Shown here in pieces: positions 1 through 5,683 of a stretch of 5,683 bases of DNA (position 1 is its first letter; each line of letters starts with the position of its first letter). Source of the DNA: Streptosporangiaceae bacterium (GTDB taxonomy: Bacteria; Actinomycetota; Actinomycetes; Streptosporangiales; Streptosporangiaceae). The notes under the pieces are model-generated. The model was not told the origin of the DNA, did not search any database, and saw nothing but the letters and a program-made list of their open reading frames with translations. The position numbers were made by a program, and so were the translations under genes. Location of the stretch: the NCBI GenBank assembly GCA_030040475.1, contig JASHTQ010000649.1:1-5683 (forward strand). The letters are read 5' to 3'.

Positions 1-1
1 C

Positions 2-832
2 GGCGCCCGGCGCGTGGAGGGCGGCTTCGACTGGGACTACGGCCGTCCCCCAGGCCCGGTACAGGGCGGCCAGCCTGCCGAGCGCCCGGTCGGCCCCGGC
101 GCCGGCGGCCCGGTACCGCCGGAGCCCGGCGGCCCGCCTCAGCGGTCCCCCTTGGACTGGGACTTCCCGGCCGGTCCCGCCGCTCCCTCTCGTTCCCCGG
201 GCCGCCCCGCGCCCGTCCAGGGCGGCCCCCCGCCGGACTTCGTTTCGGTGCAGTTCGGCCAGGGCCAGCCGGGAATCGAGGTCCCCAGCCGCCCGCCGCT
301 GCCGCTCGGGTCCGAGCCGCCGCTTGAGCAGAACCTGGGCGTCGCGGAGGCCAAGGCTCCCGAAGTCCTCGGCGTGTACTGCAAGAACGGGCACTTCGAT
401 GACCCGGAGGCACGTTACTGTGCGGTCTGCGGCATCTCCATGGCGCAGCTGACCAAGGTACCGCGGAAGGGCAAGCGGCCGCCGCTCGGCGTGCTCGTCC
501 TGGACGACGGCTCGGTCTTCCAGCTCGACGCCGACTACGTCATCGGCCGGGAGCCTTCGCTCGACAGCTCGGTGGCCGACGGCAGCGCCAGGCCGCTGCG
601 GCTCACCGACTCCGAGGGACTGGTGTCCAGGATCCACGCCAGGGTCGAGCTCGACGGCTGGCAGGTCTACATCTCCGACCTCGGTTCCGCGAACGGCACC
701 TACCTCCAGCTGCCCGGCGAAACCGCGGGCAAGCCGCTGGCTCCCAGTGTCCGCGCCCCCCTGGTCGCGGGCGCCCACGTCCGGGTGGGACGCGATCATG
801 GCTTCCGATACGACTCGCACCGCCACAGATAG
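2..832 (+). CDS. FHA domain protein with proline-rich region and zinc ribbon (5' partial)
   Basis: Probable phosphothreonine-binding adaptor, cytoplasmic (no membrane segment or signal peptide seen). The frame is open to the left edge. A GTG lies at base 14, but no Shine-Dalgarno precedes it, so the true start is probably upstream. Residue numbers count from that GTG. Residues 1-110 are low-complexity Pro/Gly sequence with a repeated [FL]DWD[YF] motif at 5-9 and 47-51 and PVQGG at 15-19 and 67-71. Residues 123-140 form a zinc-ribbon-like knuckle (C123, H127, C136, C139, ending in CG). Residues about 158-266 form an FHA domain with the expected GRE (178-180), SRIH (205-208) and SANGT (225-229), so the binding residues R179, S205, H208 and N227 are present. 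It ends with TAG 24 bases before the antiporter start, which suggests co-transcription. The kinase encoded two genes downstream is a natural source of ligand; that link is inferred. Confidence 0.9.
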   Translation, partial: GARRVEGGFDWDYGRPPGPVQGGQPAERPVGPGAGGPVPPEPGGPPQRSPLDWDFPAGPAAPSRSPGRPAPVQGGPPPDFVSVQFGQGQPGIEVPSRPPLPLGSEPPLEQNLGVAEAKAPEVLGVYCKNGHFDDPEARYCAVCGISMAQLTKVPRKGKRPPLGVLVLDDGSVFQLDADYVIGREPSLDSSVADGSARPLRLTDSEGLVSRIHARVELDGWQVYISDLGSANGTYLQLPGETAGKPLAPSVRAPLVAGAHVRVGRDHGFRYDSHRHR

Positions 833-847
833 TCATGCGGTCGAACC

Positions 848-854
848 GGGGGGA
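848..854 (+). promoter_or_regulatory. Ribosome binding site of the antiporter gene
   Basis: A purine run GGGGGA lies just upstream of the ATG at 857 and is a weak, G-rich Shine-Dalgarno. The start is fixed independently: the preceding FHA gene is in the same frame and stops at 830-832, and 857 is the first start codon after that stop. Confidence 0.5.
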
Positions 855-856
855 CC

Positions 857-2851
857 ATGAGCCTTAGCAACACAGAGTTGCTACTGGCCGATGTCGCCAT
901 CGTCATCATCCTGGCCAGGCTGCTCGGCACGCTCGCCAAGCGGATCGGCCAGCCGCCGGTGCTTGGCGAGATCCTCATCGGGATCCTGCTCGGGCCCACG
1001 TTCTTCCACGGTCACCTCACCAAGACGCTGTTCCCGACCGCCCTGATCGCGCCGCTGACCGCGCTTGCCGACATCGGCCTGGTCTTCTTCATGTTCGTGG
1101 TCGGCTACGAGGTGGACCTGCGCCTGATCCGCGGCCGTGAGCAGACCGCGTTCAGCGTGTCGCTCGGCTCGGTCATCCTCCCGCTCGGGCTCGGCACGGC
1201 GCTGGGCGTGTGGCTGGCCCATCGCAGCCACGTGACCCACGTCAGCACGTTCTCGCTGTTCATCGGCACGGCGATGGCGGCAACCGCGTTCCCCGTGCTG
1301 GCCCGGATCCTCACCGACCGGGGCCTGCACCGCACCAGGATCGGCGGGCTGGCGCTGGCCAGCGCGGCGGTCGCGGACGTGCTCGCCTGGATCCTGCTCG
1401 CGGTGGTGGTCGGGCTGGCAGGCAGCGGTACGCAGTGGCGGGTGTTCCTCGCCATCCCCTACGCCATCGTGATGCTGGTGCTTGTCAGGCCGCTGCTGCG
1501 GCGGCTATCCGCGGCCTACTCCAAGGCGGGCAGGCTCACCCCGAACGTGCTCGCCACCGCGCTTGCCGGGCTGCTGCTGTCCTCCTACGCGACCAACTGG
1601 ATGGGCCTGCACTTCATCTTCGGCGCGTTCCTCTTCGGCTTCATCATGCCCCGCGACGCCGTGCTCAGGCTGCGCGAGGACATCCTTGAGCGCCTCGAGC
1701 AGGTCAGCGTGCTGGTGCTGCTGCCCATCTACTTCGTGGTGTCCGGGCTCAGCATCAACCTGTCCACGGTCGGTAACGCGGGCCTGGAGGACCTGGCCGC
1801 GATCTTGGTGGTGGCCATCGCGGCCAAGCTGGTCGGCGCCTACGTCGGCGCCCAGATCGTCGGCATCCGGGGCCGCAACGCGAGCGTGATGGCGACGCTG
1901 ATGAACACCAGGGGCCTGACCGAGATCGTCATCCTCGGGGTCGGACTCCAGCTGCACATCATCACCAAGCCGCTGTACGCGCTGATGGTCGTCATGGCCC
2001 TGGTCACCACCGCGATGAGCGGGCCGCTGCTGCGGGTCATCTACCCGGATCGCGTGATGGAGCACGACATCGCCGCCGCGGACCGGGCGCAGCTGGCCGG
2101 CGGCCCGGCGCACCGGATCCTTGTGCTCGTGGACCAGCCGGAGGCCGCGGGAGCGCTCGTCGACGTCGGAGCCGAGCTGGCCGCGAGGCGGTCCGCCAGC
2201 GAGCTCGTGCTTGCCCATCTCGTCTCGCTGCACGGCGAGCACCGGCTGGAGGTGGGCACCGGCCTTGGCGGCGAGCTCGTCCAGATGACGGTGGTCATGG
2301 GCCAGCTGCGCGCGCTCGCCGACCGGGCGGCCGCCCACGGTGCCCAGGCGCTCGTGCTGTCCAGGTTCAGCGACGACGTTCCCGGTGAGCTGCCCGGCTA
2401 CCTCGCCGCGGCCGAGCCGGACACGGTGATCCTCGGCTGCGACGCGCAGGCGCACGGTGACCTCCAGATCGAGGACACCACCCGGCTCATCACCGAACGC
2501 ACCCCGCCGCCGCACGATCCGAGCGCGATCGCCGCCTACGCCGGGCACGGCCAGCACTCCGCCGCGGCCGTGGACGTGGCCGTGCAGCTGGCCGCTGCCA
2601 GGCACCTGGAGCTCGTGCTTGCCGGGACCGACGGCCGGCGGGTCCGCTCCGCCGCCGCCGAGCTGAGTCGCAGGGGCCTGTCGGTCAGCACCGGCCGGCC
2701 GCCAGACGGCGCCCTGATTCTCGCGGGCGAGGACGACGCCGCCGCGCTCAGCGCCGGTGTCCACCTGACCGTGCGCGCGGCCAGCAGCGGGGAACTGAAC
2801 GAGGAAGTTGGCACCCTGGCCACTCCGGTGGAGGCAGGAAGGCAGCAATGA
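857..2851 (+). CDS. CPA2-family cation:proton antiporter with USP-like C-terminal tail
   Basis: Membrane antiporter exchanging a monovalent cation (K+ or Na+) for protons; 664 aa. Residues about 8-397 are hydrophobic with roughly 12-13 membrane segments by eye. Family marks are GEILIGILLGP (37-47), FMFVVGYEVDL (78-88), ASAAVADVLAW (168-178) holding the conserved membrane Asp D174, GAFLFGFIMPR (256-266) and NTRGLTEIVIL (350-360). The NTRGL and DVLAW motifs recall the CHX/KHA1-like branch rather than KefB/KefC. The residue before D174 is Ala, where many relatives have Asp, Asn or Gln. No RCK/TrkA-N domain follows. Instead residues about 418-650 form a soluble Ala-rich region that looks like two USP-like alpha/beta halves (first strand RILVLVD at 420-426; TVILGCD at 523-529 near the end of the first half). 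The usual USP ATP-binding glycine pattern is not evident. Placed between FHA and kinase genes, it is a plausible phosphorylation-controlled transporter. Family call firm; ion unknown. Confidence 0.93.
   Translation: MSLSNTELLLADVAIVIILARLLGTLAKRIGQPPVLGEILIGILLGPTFFHGHLTKTLFPTALIAPLTALADIGLVFFMFVVGYEVDLRLIRGREQTAFSVSLGSVILPLGLGTALGVWLAHRSHVTHVSTFSLFIGTAMAATAFPVLARILTDRGLHRTRIGGLALASAAVADVLAWILLAVVVGLAGSGTQWRVFLAIPYAIVMLVLVRPLLRRLSAAYSKAGRLTPNVLATALAGLLLSSYATNWMGLHFIFGAFLFGFIMPRDAVLRLREDILERLEQVSVLVLLPIYFVVSGLSINLSTVGNAGLEDLAAILVVAIAAKLVGAYVGAQIVGIRGRNASVMATLMNTRGLTEIVILGVGLQLHIITKPLYALMVVMALVTTAMSGPLLRVIYPDRVMEHDIAAADRAQLAGGPAHRILVLVDQPEAAGALVDVGAELAARRSASELVLAHLVSLHGEHRLEVGTGLGGELVQMTVVMGQLRALADRAAAHGAQALVLSRFSDDVPGELPGYLAAAEPDTVILGCDAQAHGDLQIEDTTRLITERTPPPHDPSAIAAYAGHGQHSAAAVDVAVQLAAARHLELVLAGTDGRRVRSAAAELSRRGLSVSTGRPPDGALILAGEDDAAALSAGVHLTVRAASSGELNEEVGTLATPVEAGRQQ
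2836..2842 (+). promoter_or_regulatory. Ribosome binding site of the kinase gene
   Basis: AGGAAGG lies inside the end of the antiporter gene, five bases before the ATG at 2848. This favours 2848 over the second in-frame ATG at 2854, which would be 11 bases away, and so supports the four-base ATGA overlap with the antiporter stop. Confidence 0.7.
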
Positions 2852-3687
2852 CCATGACCGACGAACGCGAAGGCATCGCCGACTACAGGTTCATCAGGCA
2901 GCTTGGCGCCGGCAGCCACGGGGTGTTCTACCTCGCGTACCGTCCGGACCGGCTGCCGATCGAGGCCGAGTACGTGGCCGTGAAGGTGCTGTCCGGTGGC
3001 AGCAGCCAGGACGTGTTCCGCTGGGCGGCTCGCGAGCTCGCCGCGTTCGCCGCGGTCAGCTCGCCGTACCTGGTCAGCCTGTACGACGCCGGCCAGCAGC
3101 GCGAGGAGCTCTACTACTCGATGGAGTACCTGCCGGGCGGCTCGCTGGCCACGCCCACCCAGGCGCCCGACCGGGATACCGCGTTGATCGCGATGGTGCA
3201 CGCGGCCCGCGCCACCCACGCGCTGCACGAGGCCGGCATCGCCCACCGCGACATCAAGCCGGGCAACATCCTGCTGTACCCGGGCGGCGCCAAGCTCGCC
3301 GACCTGGGCCTCAGCCACGTGCTCTCGCCGGGCATCACGATCACCAGGATGGGACCCGCGCGCGACATCGGCTACGTCGACCCCGGCCTGCTCCGCGGCG
3401 ACGATCCGTCGCGGGCCAGCGACGTGTTCTCGCTCGGCGCGAGCATGCACTACGCGCTGACCGGCGAGGGCCTGTACGGCCCGCTCCCCGCCGACGACCC
3501 GATCATGGCCATGCGCCGCGTCGCCTCCCACCCCCCGGCCATCTCCGAGGCGCTCGACCCCGCCGCCCGCGCGGTCATCGCCTGGGCCATCGACCCCGAC
3601 CCGGCGGCTCGCCCCGCCACGGCCCTGGCCCTGGCCGACCGGATCGAGGAGCTCGTACCCACCCCGGTTCCCGGCCCGCGCACCTAG
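2848..3687 (+). CDS. Compact soluble Ser/Thr protein kinase
   Basis: Eukaryotic-type (Hanks) kinase that transfers phosphate from ATP to Ser/Thr; 279 aa, almost all catalytic domain. Visible motifs: glycine loop GAGSHG (20-25), AVKVL with ATP-anchoring K46, likely helix-C E63, catalytic HRDIKPGN (133-140, D135), metal-binding DLG (152-154) in place of the usual DFG, DVFSLG (192-197) and a late Arg in AARP (R255). The activation loop has a TxT pair (T164, T166), typical autophosphorylation sites in actinobacterial kinases. The usual APE is replaced by VDP (177-179), so the Glu is missing. No transmembrane helix, PASTA or other sensor domain is present, so it is cytosolic and probably takes its input from a partner. 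The ATGA overlap with the antiporter implies translational coupling and near-equal expression. All catalytic residues needed for activity are present. The physiological substrate is unknown; the antiporter tail and FHA partner are inferred candidates. Confidence 0.95.
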   Translation: MTMTDEREGIADYRFIRQLGAGSHGVFYLAYRPDRLPIEAEYVAVKVLSGGSSQDVFRWAARELAAFAAVSSPYLVSLYDAGQQREELYYSMEYLPGGSLATPTQAPDRDTALIAMVHAARATHALHEAGIAHRDIKPGNILLYPGGAKLADLGLSHVLSPGITITRMGPARDIGYVDPGLLRGDDPSRASDVFSLGASMHYALTGEGLYGPLPADDPIMAMRRVASHPPAISEALDPAARAVIAWAIDPDPAARPATALALADRIEELVPTPVPGPRT

Positions 3688-3711
3688 CCCGGCGCCGACC
3701 ACCACGGCACC

Positions 3712-3760
3712 GGGTCCAAGGCCGCCCGGACCCTGCCCTGGATCCTGGCCAGCACGGGTC
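3712..3760 (+). repeat. Competing short inverted repeats, possible weak terminator or attenuator
   Basis: GGGTCC (3712-3717) can pair with GGACCC (3728-3733) across a 10-base loop. The same middle arm extended, GACCCTGC (3729-3736), can instead pair with GCA-C-GGGTC (3752-3760) with one bulged C. The two hairpins share an arm and exclude each other. No T-run follows, so a classical intrinsic terminator is not supported. Chance pairing is common at this GC content. Confidence 0.25.
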
Positions 3761-3806
3761 ACCAGAAATGGGACACTGGCAGGGGACGTTAAACGGCGCG
3801 AGCGGT

Positions 3807-3811
3807 GGAGG
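3807..3811 (+). promoter_or_regulatory. Ribosome binding site of the kinase-STAND gene
   Basis: A perfect GGAGG sits one base before ATG (3813) and four bases before an in-frame GTG (3816). The one-base spacing is unusually short, so translation may begin at GTG 3816; the proteins differ by a single residue. Confidence 0.6.
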
Positions 3812-3812
3812 C

Positions 3813-5683
3813 ATGGTGAGCGAGGGACGGCCCGGCTGGGCACCTGCCTTCGCGCCGGGTTCGCGGCTTGCCGGGTATCTCCTGGAGGAGGAGATCGGCG
3901 AGGGCGGGATGGCGGTGGTCTACCGCGCCCGCGACGAGCGGCTGGACCGGCTGGTCGCGCTGAAGCTGCTGTCGTCGGGCATGGCCGCCGACGAGGAGTT
4001 CCGGCACCGCTTCCTGCGCGAGTCACGAGCCGCGGCGGCGGTCGATGACCCGCACATCATCCCCGTCTACGAGGCGGGCGAGGCGGGCGGCGTGCTGTTC
4101 ATCTCGATGCGCTACGTCTCAGGCGGCGACGTCAAGGGCCTGCTGCGGCGGGAGGGCCCGCTACCTCCCGCGCGCGTCGCGGCCATCCTCTCGCCGGTCG
4201 CGTCCGCGCTCGACGCCGCCCACGCGGCCGGCCTGGTCCACCGGGACGTCAAGCCGGCGAACATGCTGGTGGACGCGCGGCCGGGGCGCCCCGACCACGT
4301 GTACCTGTCCGATTTCGGGCTGAGCAAGATCCGGTCGTCCTCGGTCCGGCTGACCCAGACCGGGCTGTACCTGGGCACGGTGGCCTACATGGCGCCCGAG
4401 CAGATCGAGGGCCGGGAGGTAGACGGCCGCACCGACCAGTACGCGCTGGCGTGCGCGGCGTTCGAGTTGCTGTCCGGCAGCGTGCCGTTCGTTCGGGACC
4501 AGGACATGGCGGTGATGTACGCGCACCTGTCGCAGCCCCCTCCGTCGCTGGCCTCCCGCCGTCCCGGCCTCCCGGCGGCCGCCGATCACGCGCTGGCCAG
4601 GGCGCTGGCCAAGGCGGCAGAGGACCGGTATCCGAGCTGCCGGGAGTTCGCCGAGGCGCTGCGCCAGGCGTTCGGCCTCGACCCCTACGACCAGGCTCCC
4701 GGCGCCGCCCAAGCCCGGCCGCAGGCGTCGAAGGCACCGGAGTCGACGGCAACGGACGCGACCCGGATCGCCCCCAAGGCGGATGGCCTCTCCCAGGGGG
4801 GCGCCCCGGGCGGCGACGGCCCCGTCGCGGGGACAACCTCCGAGCGAGACCGGCAGGCGCCACGGCCGGGCAGCCGGATCGGCGCCCCTTACACCGTCCG
4901 CGGGCTTGCCCCGTCGCTGACCACCTTCGTCGGCCGGGCCGACGCGGTGGACGAGGTCTGCGGCCTGCTCGACGGCTGCCGGCTGGTGACGGTGACCGGC
5001 CCGGGCGGCGTGGGCAAGACGCGGCTGGCCACCGAGGTGGCCCGCCGGCTCGCGAAGCGGTTCGCCGACGGGGCCTGCCTGGTGGAACTGGCGGGCGTGC
5101 AGGAGCCGGCCCTGGTGCCCGCCGCGGTGGCCGTGGCACTGGGGATTCCGCAGAGCCCCGACCGGTCCGCCGCGGACTCGCTGGCCGTGGCGGACCGCAT
5201 GCAGGCCCTTGTGGTGCTTGACAACTGCGAGCACATCATCGGCGCGGCGGCCGACCTGTGCGAGACGATGCTGCCCGTCGCCGACGACGTGCGGATCCTG
5301 GCCACCAGCCAGGAACCGCTCCGGGTGGCGGGGGAGGCCCGCTACCGGCTCGCCCCGCTCTCGGTGCCGCAGCCCGACGAGCTGGCCGAGGCCGGCGAGT
5401 CCGAGGCGGTCAGCCTGTTCGTCGACCGGGCCAAGCGGGTCGACCCGCACTTCTCGCTGGACCCATCGTCCGCGCTCACGGTCGCGCGGCTGGTGGCCAG
5501 GCTGGACGGGATGCCGCTGGCGATCGAACTGGCCGCGGCGAGGGTCGAGGCCCTGGGAGTGGAGCAGTTGCTGGAGCGGCTGGACGACCGGTTCGCGCTG
5601 CTGGCCAGCGGCGACCGTCGGGCCGCCGCCAGGCAGCGGTCGCTGGCCGCCACCGTGGACTGGAGCTATCAGCTGCTGGACGC
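3813..5683 (+). CDS. Ser/Thr protein kinase fused to NB-ARC/STAND-type ATPase (3' partial)
   Basis: Large signalling protein, open at the right edge after 623 codons with no stop in frame. Residues about 20-285 are a Hanks kinase: glycine loop GEGGMA (29-34), K51, helix-C E70, HRDVKPAN (143-150, D145), DFG (167-169), TxT activation-loop pair (T181, T183) and APE (194-196). Every key residue is canonical, so it should be active. Residues about 285-370 are an Ala/Pro/Gly-rich linker. FVGR (372-375) opens a P-loop ATPase: Walker A GPGGVGKT (396-403, K402), a Walker B-like VVLDNCEH with D470, GMPLA (566-570), and ATVDWSYQLLD at the window end, which marks the start of the winged-helix part. This matches the AfsR/LuxR-associated STAND ATPases common in actinobacteria. 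Family members often continue into TPR repeats and sometimes a LuxR-type HTH; whether this one does is outside the window. The layout recalls mycobacterial PknK, but with an NB-ARC-like rather than clearly MalT-like ATPase. No membrane segment is seen. It lies 125 bases after the smaller kinase gene. Confidence 0.93.
   Translation, partial: MVSEGRPGWAPAFAPGSRLAGYLLEEEIGEGGMAVVYRARDERLDRLVALKLLSSGMAADEEFRHRFLRESRAAAAVDDPHIIPVYEAGEAGGVLFISMRYVSGGDVKGLLRREGPLPPARVAAILSPVASALDAAHAAGLVHRDVKPANMLVDARPGRPDHVYLSDFGLSKIRSSSVRLTQTGLYLGTVAYMAPEQIEGREVDGRTDQYALACAAFELLSGSVPFVRDQDMAVMYAHLSQPPPSLASRRPGLPAAADHALARALAKAAEDRYPSCREFAEALRQAFGLDPYDQAPGAAQARPQASKAPESTATDATRIAPKADGLSQGGAPGGDGPVAGTTSERDRQAPRPGSRIGAPYTVRGLAPSLTTFVGRADAVDEVCGLLDGCRLVTVTGPGGVGKTRLATEVARRLAKRFADGACLVELAGVQEPALVPAAVAVALGIPQSPDRSAADSLAVADRMQALVVLDNCEHIIGAAADLCETMLPVADDVRILATSQEPLRVAGEARYRLAPLSVPQPDELAEAGESEAVSLFVDRAKRVDPHFSLDPSSALTVARLVARLDGMPLAIELAAARVEALGVEQLLERLDDRFALLASGDRRAAARQRSLAATVDWSYQLLD

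Larger units (their letters stand above)
3688..3812 (+). other. Intergenic gap between the two kinase genes
   Basis: This is the only sizeable non-coding stretch in the window. It holds short inverted repeats in its middle (see the 3712-3760 entry) and a patch richer in A/T at about 3765-3795 (AGAAATGGGACA, ACGTTAAACGG) that stands out from the surrounding sequence. A promoter for the kinase-STAND gene could lie here, but I see no convincing -35/-10 pair. An in-frame ATG at 3768 could extend the downstream protein by 15 residues but lacks a Shine-Dalgarno. Confidence 0.5.

Noticed and set aside
838..848. CGGT-CGA-ACCG hairpin before the antiporter start
   Set aside because: The four-base stem with a three-base loop is too small to support a regulatory or terminator call.
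1505..2848. 447-codon antisense open frame opposite the antiporter
   Set aside because: Its translation is rich in Gly/Arg/His/Gln/Asp with no recognisable domain, and it mirrors a strongly supported membrane protein gene. Long antisense frames are expected at this GC content.
3300..3310. DLG instead of DFG as a sign of pseudokinase or sequencing error
   Set aside because: Asp and Gly are retained, K46, D135 and N140 are intact and the frame is continuous; DLG occurs in active kinases.
3768..3812. Upstream in-frame ATG at 3768 as start of the kinase-STAND protein
   Set aside because: There is no Shine-Dalgarno before it, whereas GGAGG precedes 3813/3816. The extra residues resemble no kinase N-terminus.
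2536..4026. 496-codon antisense open frame spanning the antiporter end, both kinase genes and the gap
   Set aside because: It is low-complexity Arg/Gly/Ala sequence crossing several real genes and has no motif; a composition artefact.
4451..5221. 256-codon forward open frame inside the kinase-STAND gene
   Set aside because: Its translation is low-complexity Arg/Gly/Pro sequence, whereas the overlapping frame encodes continuous kinase and NB-ARC motifs.
4161..5450. 429-codon antisense frame, plus a 296-codon one at 4249-5139
   Set aside because: Both lie opposite the kinase-STAND gene, whose kinase and Walker motifs are unambiguous. The translations are Arg/Pro/Gly-rich without any domain.

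Overview
The window is very GC-rich (by eye about 70%), with strong G/C bias at third codon positions and no in-frame TTA codon. It carries Ser/Thr kinases, an FHA protein and a kinase-STAND fusion. Together these point to a chromosomal segment of a high-GC actinobacterium, probably a filamentous or developmentally complex one. Frequent AGG (Arg) and CTT (Leu) codons suggest something other than a classic Streptomyces. I cannot name the genus from sequence alone.

All real genes lie on the + strand. Left to right they are: (1) the 3' part of a gene for a proline-rich protein with a zinc ribbon and a C-terminal FHA domain (to 832); (2) a CPA2-type cation:proton antiporter with a soluble tail resembling universal stress proteins (857-2851); (3) a compact soluble Ser/Thr kinase (2848-3687); (4) a gap of 125 bases with short inverted repeats; (5) a large Ser/Thr kinase fused to an NB-ARC/STAND-type ATPase (3813 to the right edge), still open at base 5683.

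Genes 1-3 look like one operon. The FHA stop and the antiporter start are 24 bases apart, and the antiporter and kinase overlap by ATGA. The parts form a possible circuit: a kinase that makes phosphothreonine, an FHA protein that can bind it, and a membrane transporter with a large cytoplasmic tail that could be the target. The kinase-STAND gene is the same way round but set apart by the gap, so it may be its own unit or a distal part of the same stress-signalling locus.

The most interesting points are the FHA/antiporter/kinase unit, the kinase-STAND fusion beside a second kinase, an unusual Ala-Asp at the expected ion-binding position of the antiporter, and the mutually exclusive hairpins in the gap. 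Several antisense reading frames of over 400 codons are composition artefacts.
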